15,194 nucleotides of DNA from Candidatus Latescibacterota bacterium (GTDB lineage Bacteria; Latescibacterota; MVCY01; DTYK01), in contig DTYK01000285.1 of assembly GCA_012961925.1 (NCBI GenBank), positions 1 to 15,194 on the forward strand, written 5' to 3'. The position numbers were made by a program, and so were the translations under genes. The first letter of the stretch is position 1. Every line of letters begins with the position of its first letter. Positions 6,932 through 14,260 of the stretch are shown here, in pieces. Below the pieces are notes generated by a model. That model did no database searches. It saw only the letters and a program-made list of their open reading frames with translations, and was not told the origin of the DNA.

Positions 6932-9277
6932 TTGAACAAAAGACTCACATTTGCCCTTTTATTGATGGGCTTCACCGCCATCGTCACACAGGTGATGCTG
7001 ATCAGGGAGTTCTTGATAGCCTTCTATGGGAACGAACTCTCGATCGGAATCATCTTAGCAAACTGGTTCATTCTGGAAGCCACTGGGAGCTGGCTGGTGG
7101 GCAGGGTTGCGGACAGGGTGAAAAGGAGGGTCGAGGGCTTCGTCCTCCTTCAGATGGCCACCTCCCTTTTACTTCCCACAGCAGTATATGCAGCAAGAAC
7201 CATCAAGAATACCCTGGGCATTCCACCTGGAACGGTGGTGGGTATCCTGCCCATAATCTACTGTTCTTTTTTGGTATTAGGCGTATTGGGCCTCTCAGCC
7301 GGAGCCCAGTTCGCCTTCGGCTGCAGGATGCTCTCTGATATCTCAAAAAAACAGGCCCCTGCAATAGGCAGGGTTTACATGTATGAAGCGATGGGTTCCA
7401 TAGTAGGCGGCGTTGCCTTCGCTTATCTCTTCGTACCCCACCTCCATTCGATAGAGACTGCATTATCGGTCGCCGCCCTCAACCTCTTCTCCTCCGTTCT
7501 GTTGGCCTGGCAAGTGGGAGACGATAGTAGAAGACTTAAAAGGAAGGGAGCCAGAGACGATCTTGGGATCCCTCAACCGTCGCCTTTCGCAATTGCCCCT
7601 GCCCTGCTTTTAGCGCTGACCCTCTACACCCTCTTTTCTCACAGGGCGGATGATATCCATTTCCGGTCGATCCAGACGCAGTGGGGAAACTATAAGCTCA
7701 GAGACTACCGGAATTCAATATACGGCAATGTTGCCGTTGCCCAGACGGAAGATCAGCTCACCTTCTTCTCCAGCGGCATCCCTGTGATCACCGTTCCAGT
7801 CCCGGACATATTCTTCGTGGAGGAGTTCGTCCATCTGCCTCTGTTGTTTCACCCTTCACCCAAAAAGATCCTTCTTATAGGCGGAGGTGCAGGTGGGATC
7901 CTGAACGAAATCCTTAAACATCCTGTGGAGAGGATCGACTACGCTGAGCTGGATCCGTTAATAATAAAGATGGTCGAAAAGTTCATAACACCGTTGACCG
8001 AGAAGGAACTGACCGAGCCACGGGTCAATGTGAGGTATATCGATGGCAGGTTTCTTATCAGAAGAAGTCACCGGTTGTACGACATAGTGATCATCAACCT
8101 CCCCTCCCCATCCACTTTGCAGTTGAACCGCTTCTATACTGTAGAGTTCTTTAGAATGGTACATCGTATCCTGAGAAGAGATGGCATCCTTGTGGTCACT
8201 TCCAGCGGTTCACCTACATACATGAGCCAGGAATTAACGGAGCTGAATGCCTGTATCTATAAGACCCTCAGACAAACTTTTCCCCACCTGAGGGTTATCC
8301 CTGGCGATTTCAACCTCTTCTTAGCATCTCCCTCGGATGGAATTTCAAGCGTCGATACAGATACTCTCATCCGGAGATTCAAAGAACGATCATTAGAGAC
8401 GGAGTTATTGACCGATTTTCACATCAGATATAAACTGGACCAAAGGCGTTTGAACTGGTTTCTTCAGTCCCTCAACGAAGCCTCACAGGTAGAGATCAAC
8501 CGGGACTTCCTTCCCTGGGGACTGTTCTACAGCCTCTCCTTCTGGAACTCCCTCTTCTCACCGAAGTTCAGTGCCACATTTAGATCTATCGCACGCACAA
8601 ATCTATCAACACTTCTCATCCCATTGGGTTTTCTTTTCTTCATATTCCTGGCAATAAGGATGTATCTGGGAAAATGGCGGAGAACCCCTATCCCAATTGC
8701 TGTTTTTACTACAGGCTTCGGTGGTATAGCGTTCAATATGGTGTTAATATTGGCGTTCCAGTCTCTTTATGGCTACCTTTATCATATGATAGTCCTGCTG
8801 ACTACCTCCTTTATGGTGGGATTGAGCCTCGGTAGTCTAATGATGACCCATGTTATAGGGAAAGTTGAAAGGGCAAGATCTCTCTTGCTGAAAACAGAAT
8901 CGATTATCGTCTCGTTTTCGGCCTTGCTCCCCATTGTTCTATTGGCCTTCCACGCCCAGGTAGATAGACCTTTTCTCCTCTCCTCCGTTCGTATAATACT
9001 ACTTATCATGAACCTTATATCTGGCTTCTTGGTCGGTTCAGAGTTCCCCGTGGCAACCGGGGCATATCTATCAACCCAGACTCCGGACAAAGGGGAGGAG
9101 AAAGCCGGACGAGTTTCAGGGCTGCTTTATGGTGCAGACCTGATAGGTGCCTGTTTAGGGGCAATCGCAGTCTCGGTGGTACTGTTTCCTGTACTTGGGA
9201 TATTCAAAACATGCATGCTTGTCTTTGCGCTAAAGGTGGCAAGCCTCATCTCAGTTGTTACCATGCCATCTAATTGA
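6932..9277 (+). CDS. Membrane protein with embedded spermidine-synthase-like domain
   Basis: This 781-residue protein has three parts. Residues 5-235 hold about seven hydrophobic segments, including GNELSIGIILANW (33-45). Residues 245-550 form a spermidine-synthase-like Rossmann domain. Residues 557-776 hold a second set of membrane segments with GSEFPVATGAY (702-712) and GADLIGACLGAIAVS (734-748). In the soluble domain the SAM-binding loop reads IGGGAGG (316-322), where spermidine synthases have GGGDGG. The acidic loop YAELDP (337-342) is kept. The catalytic DxSDP loop is replaced by NLPSPS (389-394). Both acidic residues that position the amine substrate are therefore missing, so classical aminopropyl transfer is unlikely. 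A TTG start is used because it keeps the first membrane segment whole; only a weak AACGGGG precedes it. It is divergent from the nitroreductase lipoprotein gene. Function unknown. Confidence 0.85.
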   Translation: MNKRLTFALLLMGFTAIVTQVMLIREFLIAFYGNELSIGIILANWFILEATGSWLVGRVADRVKRRVEGFVLLQMATSLLLPTAVYAARTIKNTLGIPPGTVVGILPIIYCSFLVLGVLGLSAGAQFAFGCRMLSDISKKQAPAIGRVYMYEAMGSIVGGVAFAYLFVPHLHSIETALSVAALNLFSSVLLAWQVGDDSRRLKRKGARDDLGIPQPSPFAIAPALLLALTLYTLFSHRADDIHFRSIQTQWGNYKLRDYRNSIYGNVAVAQTEDQLTFFSSGIPVITVPVPDIFFVEEFVHLPLLFHPSPKKILLIGGGAGGILNEILKHPVERIDYAELDPLIIKMVEKFITPLTEKELTEPRVNVRYIDGRFLIRRSHRLYDIVIINLPSPSTLQLNRFYTVEFFRMVHRILRRDGILVVTSSGSPTYMSQELTELNACIYKTLRQTFPHLRVIPGDFNLFLASPSDGISSVDTDTLIRRFKERSLETELLTDFHIRYKLDQRRLNWFLQSLNEASQVEINRDFLPWGLFYSLSFWNSLFSPKFSATFRSIARTNLSTLLIPLGFLFFIFLAIRMYLGKWRRTPIPIAVFTTGFGGIAFNMVLILAFQSLYGYLYHMIVLLTTSFMVGLSLGSLMMTHVIGKVERARSLLLKTESIIVSFSALLPIVLLAFHAQVDRPFLLSSVRIILLIMNLISGFLVGSEFPVATGAYLSTQTPDKGEEKAGRVSGLLYGADLIGACLGAIAVSVVLFPVLGIFKTCMLVFALKVASLISVVTMPSN

Positions 9278-9305
9278 ATGCCAGAGGCCCCTGGATAAAA
9301 CTCTT

Positions 9306-9336
9306 CCGTTCGCCATGCCTTTCAACGGTTTTAATT
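9306..9336. terminator. Possible bidirectional terminator between convergent genes
   Basis: CCGTT (9306-9310) pairs with AACGG (9324-9328) and is followed on the plus strand by TTTTAATT. In the minus-strand sense the same stem is followed at some distance by TTTT. It lies in the 58-base gap where the membrane-protein gene and asnS meet tail to tail. The stem is only five pairs with a 13-base loop, so this is tentative. Confidence 0.35.
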
Positions 9337-10628
9337 CATGGGCTTAACCTCCCCATCAACCTCGGAAAGGGTATTGTCTCTCTCACATGGTGCAGTCCGC
9401 AGATCCAGGCAAGAGTCCTTTCGATCCCCAGGCCAAATCCGGAATGGGGTACAGTACCATATTTCCTCAGGTCTAAGTACCAGTTAAATGCCTCCTTGGG
9501 CAGGCTCTGTTCTTCCATCCTTCTCTCCAGGATACCTATGTCCTCCTCCCTCTGACCACCCCCAATGATCTCTCCGTAGCCCTCAGGAGCAAGCACATCC
9601 ATAGAGAGGCTGACCCGATCATCCTGAGGATCAACTTTCATATAGAAGGCCTTGCATCCAACAGGATACCGGTGGACCATAACAGGACGTTCAAATTTTT
9701 TGGAGAGGATCGTCTCCTCGTCTCCGCCAAAATCTTCACCCCACGAGACATCCACACCCTCCTCCTTAAGGATATCGATGGCCTCATCGTAGGAGATCCG
9801 GGGAAAGGGTCTGCGAACATTTTCTAACTTTGCCACATCCCTCTCGAGGTAGTTCAGTTCTGCCCTTCGTTCCGCACAAACTCGCCCTATCACGTATTCC
9901 AGAAAGTCCTCAGCAAGGTCCATATTGTCTTCCAGATCGTTGTAAGCGACCTCAGGCTCGATCATCCAGAATTCGGTCAGGTGCCTTCTGGTCTTTGACT
10001 TCTCCGCCCTGAAGGTCGGTCCAAAGCAGTAGACCTTGCCGAAGGCCATGGCCCCTGCCTCCATGTAGAGCTGGCCGCTCTGGGTCAAATAGGCCCTCTC
10101 GCCAAAGTAATCCGTCTCGAAAAGGGTCGTCGTCCCCTCACAGGCGGCCGGGGTGAAGATAGGAGCATCAAGGAGGACGAAACCGTTAGCCTCGAAGTAG
10201 TCTCTGCAGACCTTCACCAGCTGGCTTCGAACCCGTAAGATGGCATGCTGGCGAGATGAACGAAGCCAGAGGTGGCGATGGTCCATCAAAAATGATATAC
10301 CGTGCTCTTTTGGCGTGATCGGGTAATCCTTAGCAAGCTGTATAACCTTGAGGTCTGTCAAACCGAGCTCATACCCGCCTGGTGAACGGACGTCGGCCCT
10401 CACAATGCCTCTGATTATAATGGATGACTCCTGCGTAAGCTCCTCTGATGCCTGGAAGACCTCCTCCGGGACATCCGCTTTTGAGAGCACACACTGTATT
10501 ATCCCCGTACCATCACGAACTTGAAGGAAATGGAGTCTCCCGCTTGATCTCTTGTTATAAAGCCAGCCCTTAAGGACTACCTCCTTGCCCTCATATCTGC
10601 TGATATCCGAGATATAAACACGCTCCAT
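9336..10628 (-). CDS. asnS: Asparaginyl-tRNA synthetase (AsnS)
   Basis: This cytoplasmic class IIb aminoacyl-tRNA synthetase charges tRNA-Asn with asparagine. The 430 residues are typical for a bacterial AsnS. An N-terminal OB-fold (about 15-100) with GWLYNKRSSGRLHFLQVRDG (21-40) binds the anticodon. Motif 2 is FRAEKSKTRRHLTEFWMIEPE (start 206), whose RRHLTEFWM form marks AsnS rather than AspS. Motif 3 is GFGLGIERTLAW (397-408). The protein ends with FPRLMGRLSP, so it is complete. The ATG follows GGGAAGG by about eleven bases. It sits 32 bases after the hydroxyacid dehydrogenase gene on the same strand and is probably the last gene of that transcript. Confidence 0.95.
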   Translation of the reverse strand: MERVYISDISRYEGKEVVLKGWLYNKRSSGRLHFLQVRDGTGIIQCVLSKADVPEEVFQASEELTQESSIIIRGIVRADVRSPGGYELGLTDLKVIQLAKDYPITPKEHGISFLMDHRHLWLRSSRQHAILRVRSQLVKVCRDYFEANGFVLLDAPIFTPAACEGTTTLFETDYFGERAYLTQSGQLYMEAGAMAFGKVYCFGPTFRAEKSKTRRHLTEFWMIEPEVAYNDLEDNMDLAEDFLEYVIGRVCAERRAELNYLERDVAKLENVRRPFPRISYDEAIDILKEEGVDVSWGEDFGGDEETILSKKFERPVMVHRYPVGCKAFYMKVDPQDDRVSLSMDVLAPEGYGEIIGGGQREEDIGILERRMEEQSLPKEAFNWYLDLRKYGTVPHSGFGLGIERTLAWICGLHHVRETIPFPRLMGRLSP

Positions 10629-10660
10629 CCTGAAAAAGACCTTCCCGACTGCATGTTATA

Positions 10661-11647
10661 TTATCGCTGCCCCTTTCCAAGTACCTCAGGGTTCACAAGA
10701 TTCGGAGGCATTTCGCCCCTTAAGCCTGCCAACAGATTTCCAGCCGCCATCAGGGCCATCTTCGTCCTCGTCTCAATGGTAGCGCTCCCCAGATGCGGAG
10801 CAAGCACAACATTTTCGAGTTCTACAAGACCAGGAGTTAGTTTGGGCTCCTCCTCATAAACGTCGAGCCCGGCTCCAGCGATCTTATGTTCCCTTAAGGC
10901 CTCGACCAATGCCTTTTCGTCCACAACAGGACCCCGTGACGTGTTGATCAGGTAGGCCGTCTCTTTCATCAGGTCCAGCTCCCGATCCCCGATCAGATGG
11001 GTGGTCTCCGGCATAAGCGGAACATGTATCGAAACATAGTCAGATTCCTTCAAAAGAGTATCCATATCTACCTGCCTGGCACCCAGCTCCTTCTCGAGGG
11101 TCTCGTTCCTCACCTTGTCAGCATAAAGGACCCTCATCCTGAAGCCCTTCGACTTAAGGGCCACTGCGGCACCGATTCTGCCAGCCCCTATAATACCAAG
11201 GGTCTTGCCAGTGATATCTCCTCCCAGGAAGAGCATGGGTCCCCAACCCTTGAATCCCCCCTCTCTGGTGAACCTGTCGGCCTCCACGATCCTCCTGGCA
11301 ACCGAGAAGAGTAGGGCCCAGGCCATATCTGACGTAGCGTCTGTCAGGACACCAGGCGTGTTGGTTATCATCACTTTATGTCTTGTTGCCGCGTCAACAT
11401 CAATGTTATCGTACCCCACAGCGTAGTTGGCAAAGATCTTCGCCCCCTCCGCTGCCCGAAAGACCTCATCATCGATGGCGTCCGTGAGAAGACAGAGCAC
11501 GCCATCCCTGCCTTTAACGTTCTCAAGCAGCTCCTCTTTAGTCAGAACTCGATCCTCAGGATTGACATCAACGATATCACAGTTCTCCTTCAAGAGGTCG
11601 ATCCCCGGCCTGGGAATCTCCCTTGTCACATAGACGTTCCAGCTCAT
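10661..11647 (-). CDS. D-2-hydroxyacid dehydrogenase, GyaR (glyoxylate/hydroxypyruvate reductase) type
   Basis: This 328-residue NAD(P)-dependent dehydrogenase reduces 2-oxo acids such as glyoxylate or hydroxypyruvate to D-2-hydroxy acids. The Rossmann loop is GAGRIG (154-159). The catalytic triad is R238 (NTSRGPVVDE), E267 (DVYEEEP) and H285 (APHLGSAT). The 29- and 18-residue spacings match archaeal GyaR-type glyoxylate reductases better than phosphoglycerate dehydrogenase. NYAVGYDNIDVDAA (74-87) and NTPGVLTDATSDMAWAL (96-112) are also typical. The ATG at 11647 is preferred over a TTG at 11653 because AGGAGG lies eight bases upstream of the former. The gene follows IolB by 45 bases, so its real substrate may be an intermediate of that pathway. 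The specificity is inferred from family resemblance only. Confidence 0.88.
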   Translation of the reverse strand: MSWNVYVTREIPRPGIDLLKENCDIVDVNPEDRVLTKEELLENVKGRDGVLCLLTDAIDDEVFRAAEGAKIFANYAVGYDNIDVDAATRHKVMITNTPGVLTDATSDMAWALLFSVARRIVEADRFTREGGFKGWGPMLFLGGDITGKTLGIIGAGRIGAAVALKSKGFRMRVLYADKVRNETLEKELGARQVDMDTLLKESDYVSIHVPLMPETTHLIGDRELDLMKETAYLINTSRGPVVDEKALVEALREHKIAGAGLDVYEEEPKLTPGLVELENVVLAPHLGSATIETRTKMALMAAGNLLAGLRGEMPPNLVNPEVLGKGQR

Positions 11648-11655
11648 GGGCAAGT

Positions 11656-11661
11656 CCTCCT
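11656..11661 (-). promoter_or_regulatory. Shine-Dalgarno AGGAGG of the hydroxyacid dehydrogenase gene
   Basis: Eight bases separate it from the ATG at 11647 but only two from the in-frame TTG at 11653, which decides the start. Confidence 0.7.
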
Positions 11662-11692
11662 ATCTGAAGTCATCAAGACAATGAAAGCCGAA

Positions 11693-12511
11693 TCACAGCC
11701 CTATCTCATCCAGAATCGGTTCTATATCGCTGAGCCAGGCGTGTTGGGGATCGCTTCTTGGCCTCATAACCCTCTCCTCCCCTGCGAGGACCCAGAGATA
11801 ACAGATACTATACCCCGGGGCAGCGGTCACAGGATGATAACCTTCGGGTATGATCACCGTGTCGTTCTCCTCAATCGTATAGATCTCATCAACGGATCGA
11901 TCATCCGTATAGATCCTTTGAACTCCAAAGCCTCCCTTAGGTTTTATTTTGAAGAAATAGACCTCTTCCATATCAACCTCTTCCGGGGGGTTATTGAAGT
12001 CGTGCCGATGAGGCGGTACACTGGACCAGTTACCTGGAGGATTCAAGGTCTCGCCAACAAGCAGGTGCCTGGCCGGGAAATCCGGCCCAATGATATCCCT
12101 GATGTCTCTGCGCCAGTTGAGCTTGCCCGCAGACCTGATGTTCACCTGATCCGGCGTAATCAGCCTGGCATCACCCTCCAGATCCGACGGTGCCTTACAG
12201 AGGGCGATTTCAACGTCGCTCAGGGCTTCAACCTCATAGGACTTCTTGCAGGGGATATAGACTGCATGGGCAAGACCGGAGAATACGTCCTGCCTTCCGC
12301 CGATGGCCTCAAAGATGGCACCATCAACCCGTACGGTACACTTACCCGACAAAACTACCAGACCCGTCTCCTTTTCGTCGGCATTCTGGTTGAAAGAATC
12401 TCCTTCTGAAAGGTTCAGGATGCCGAATTCGACAAGTTTCAGCCCGCCTTCCCCCGGGCCGATCACCCGGTTGTAACCCTTCTTCGGTCTCACTCTAACC
12501 CTTAAACCCAT
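11693..12511 (-). CDS. iolB: 5-deoxy-glucuronate isomerase (IolB)
   Basis: IolB converts 5-deoxy-D-glucuronate to 2-deoxy-5-keto-D-gluconate in myo-inositol catabolism. It is a bicupin metal enzyme in the cytoplasm. The 272 residues match the family's usual length of about 270. Landmarks are LVEFGILNLSEGDSF (26-40), the metal-binding PPHRHD (166-171) followed by MEEVYFF (181-187), and EGYHPVTAAPGY (223-234). H168, H170, a Glu in 182-183 and H226 are the probable metal ligands. The ATG at 12511 has AAGGAGG six bases upstream; a longer reading from 12550 has no such support. It lies 47 bases after a TIM-barrel isomerase-like gene. No other recognised iol gene is visible, so its place in a full inositol pathway is inferred. 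Confidence 0.9.
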   Translation of the reverse strand: MGLRVRVRPKKGYNRVIGPGEGGLKLVEFGILNLSEGDSFNQNADEKETGLVVLSGKCTVRVDGAIFEAIGGRQDVFSGLAHAVYIPCKKSYEVEALSDVEIALCKAPSDLEGDARLITPDQVNIRSAGKLNWRRDIRDIIGPDFPARHLLVGETLNPPGNWSSVPPHRHDFNNPPEEVDMEEVYFFKIKPKGGFGVQRIYTDDRSVDEIYTIEENDTVIIPEGYHPVTAAPGYSICYLWVLAGEERVMRPRSDPQHAWLSDIEPILDEIGL

Positions 12512-12517
12512 TGCCTT

Positions 12518-12524
12518 CCTCCTT
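12518..12524 (-). promoter_or_regulatory. Shine-Dalgarno AAGGAGG deciding the iolB start
   Basis: A perfect AAGGAGG six bases before the ATG at 12511 selects the 272-residue form of IolB. Confidence 0.7.
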
Positions 12525-12558
12525 CCAACAAGCTCGGGTATTGGCAACAAGCATCTGC

Positions 12559-13386
12559 TTATCTGTATTCAACGCCTATCTCGTTTAGGATGGCCTTAAG
12601 GGCTCTTGAGGCCCCGGCAAATGCCTCCGGTCCTGTAAACCCTCCGCTCCTCCCTGCGATCTCAAGGTGAGGTTCAAGGCTAAGGAAGCCTGTGTATCCC
12701 CTTTCGATCAGCTCGGTCAGGATCTGCCTGACGTCACCATCACCCTCACCGGCCGGGACAACCCTCCCATCGGAGAGCAGGGCATCCTTGATATGGACGT
12801 ACTCCACCTTATTTTTTAACCGCGTGAAACAATCTCTATATGGTTTCAGTCCGACTTGGACGAAATTTGCCGGATCAAAGGTCGCCCTCAGAAAGGGAGA
12901 GGCCACAGTGTCAAGAATATCCTTACATCTTTCGCCGGTATCCCCGTAGATCTCCTTCTCATTCTCATGAAGAAGTATTATCCCCTTCTCCTGTGCCATT
13001 TCTGTCATAACCTTCAACCTGGTCATCACTTCATCCCGGTAGAGAGTCGGGTCATCGCCACCAGGGATGAAGAAGGAGAATACCCTTATGTACTCCGTAC
13101 CGAAGAACCGGGCTATCTTCAGGGCCCTTTTGAAATCCTTCAGGTGAGCATCGAAGTCGTCTGTTATCCGGACCTTACCAATTGGAGAACCGATTGAGGA
13201 GATTTTGAAACCTCTACGATCAAGTGCTCCTGCAATCATATCCAGCTCCCTGTCGGTGAGCTTCAGGACCCCCTTGTTCCATACGCCCCGTAGTTCGATG
13301 TGGTGAATATCCTCTTTCTCGAGGGCGTCCATCTGCTCCTTCAGATCCGGGGATATCTCATCAGCAAAGGCGCTGAGCTTTACCAC
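12559..13386 (-). CDS. Sugar phosphate isomerase/epimerase-like TIM-barrel protein (first of two)
   Basis: This 275-residue protein belongs to the xylose-isomerase-like TIM-barrel superfamily (AP endonuclease 2 fold), which includes IolE, IolI and hydroxypyruvate isomerase. It begins with VKLSAFADEISPDL, a start shared by many uncharacterised members. The probable metal ligands are E141 (LLHENE), D171 (FDPANFVQ), H198 (YVHIKD) and E238 (LSLEPH), with a glycine-rich GEGDGD (213-218) before the last barrel strand. The start is GTG, with AGGAGG eight bases upstream; that site overlaps the stop of the preceding gene by one base, and the gap is 13 bases. Lying next to IolB it could be IolE (inosose dehydratase) or IolI (inosose isomerase), but I see nothing that fixes the reaction. 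Confidence 0.85.
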   Translation of the reverse strand: MVKLSAFADEISPDLKEQMDALEKEDIHHIELRGVWNKGVLKLTDRELDMIAGALDRRGFKISSIGSPIGKVRITDDFDAHLKDFKRALKIARFFGTEYIRVFSFFIPGGDDPTLYRDEVMTRLKVMTEMAQEKGIILLHENEKEIYGDTGERCKDILDTVASPFLRATFDPANFVQVGLKPYRDCFTRLKNKVEYVHIKDALLSDGRVVPAGEGDGDVRQILTELIERGYTGFLSLEPHLEIAGRSGGFTGPEAFAGASRALKAILNEIGVEYR

Positions 13387-13399
13387 TTCTCTCCCCTCC

Positions 13400-14200
13400 T
13401 CAGATAAATTGTTTCAGATATTTCAGGTCATCGGCGATCTTCTCTTCGGTGTCGAGTTGTTTTGAGAAATCCTCAAACGAAAGGTAACCCTGATACCCGA
13501 TCGATCTGAGATCATCTATCACCTGACGCCAGTCAACAAATCCGCTTCTTAACGTTGTCCACTCTGGCCTCCAGACCAAGTTGCTGTCTTCGTCTATGTG
13601 ATCCGGTATCCAGTGGGCGTTCTTTACGTGGACATGGGCCAGATGAGCTCCCAAGAGCTGCATCCCCAGCCTCCAGTTCTCAAACCCTTCGAAGACCATA
13701 TTTCCTGGATCATAGATCACACCGATACACTCAGGATCGAAATTGCTGACGAGCCGGTAGGCTAAAGACGCACTGGGAGTGATGTTGCCCATATGTATCT
13801 CGATATTCGCCTTAACTCCGTATGTCTTTGCAAGCTCCTCAACAGCGCCAAACTGATCTACCATCTGATGATAGAGGACGTTATAATCCTTCTCTCTGTC
13901 ATATGCATGGGCCACCACCCTGAACTGCGGACATCCCATCATGGCGCACCCCTCAAAGATCTTGCGGAGCCGTTCTATCTCTCCGGGGCCGAGATACGGG
14001 GCCAGGGCGGCTATCTCGAGGCCGTTGTTGATACTGAGCTTTTTAAAATATTCGGCCTGCTGGAGGATCTTATCAGGATGGATATGGCCGGTCTCATGGA
14101 CTCTCCATTCAACCCCATCGTAGCCAAGCTGGCCGAGCTTCGTTACCACATCTTCAGGCGAAAACTCCGACATAATCAACGAGTATACGCTAAGTCTCAT
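13400..14200 (-). CDS. Sugar phosphate isomerase/epimerase-like TIM-barrel protein (second of two)
   Basis: This 266-residue protein belongs to the same superfamily as its downstream neighbour but is clearly divergent from it, so the pair is not a recent duplication. Probable metal ligands are E134 (ANIEIHMG), D164 (VIYDPGNM), H191 (HVHVKNA) and E243 (YLSFEDF). A tryptophan-rich insert (HWIPDHIDEDSNLVWRPEW, 196-214) sits between the last two ligand strands and may shape the substrate pocket. The ATG has AGGAGGTG immediately upstream, and a 14-base perfect palindrome lies directly before that. It is the second gene of the transcript, 60 bases after the DUF4159 gene. It may be an isomerase or epimerase of an inositol-like or ketose substrate; the exact reaction is unknown. 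Confidence 0.85.
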   Translation of the reverse strand: MRLSVYSLIMSEFSPEDVVTKLGQLGYDGVEWRVHETGHIHPDKILQQAEYFKKLSINNGLEIAALAPYLGPGEIERLRKIFEGCAMMGCPQFRVVAHAYDREKDYNVLYHQMVDQFGAVEELAKTYGVKANIEIHMGNITPSASLAYRLVSNFDPECIGVIYDPGNMVFEGFENWRLGMQLLGAHLAHVHVKNAHWIPDHIDEDSNLVWRPEWTTLRSGFVDWRQVIDDLRSIGYQGYLSFEDFSKQLDTEEKIADDLKYLKQFI

Positions 14201-14210
14201 GACACCTCCT

Positions 14211-14224
14211 GACGAAGCTTCGTC
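14211..14224. promoter_or_regulatory. Perfect 14-base palindrome beside a Shine-Dalgarno
   Basis: GACGAAGCTTCGTC is self-complementary over all 14 bases and directly abuts the Shine-Dalgarno (14203-14210) of the second TIM-barrel gene. A GACGAGGA just upstream (14231-14238) repeats half of it imperfectly. It could be a repressor operator inside the operon or a hairpin that modulates translation. Confidence 0.4.
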
Positions 14225-14260
14225 TCAAACCGACGAGGATAGAGGAGAGTGCCTCTAACA

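Noticed and set aside
11378..12409. A 343-residue plus-strand open frame
   Set aside because: It is antisense to iolB and the start of the dehydrogenase gene, both of which have clear family motifs and Shine-Dalgarno sites. Its own translation shows no family motif.
12559..14200. Tandem duplication of the two TIM-barrel genes
   Set aside because: Apart from the fold's metal-ligand motifs, the two proteins share little sequence, so they are distant members, not a recent duplicate.
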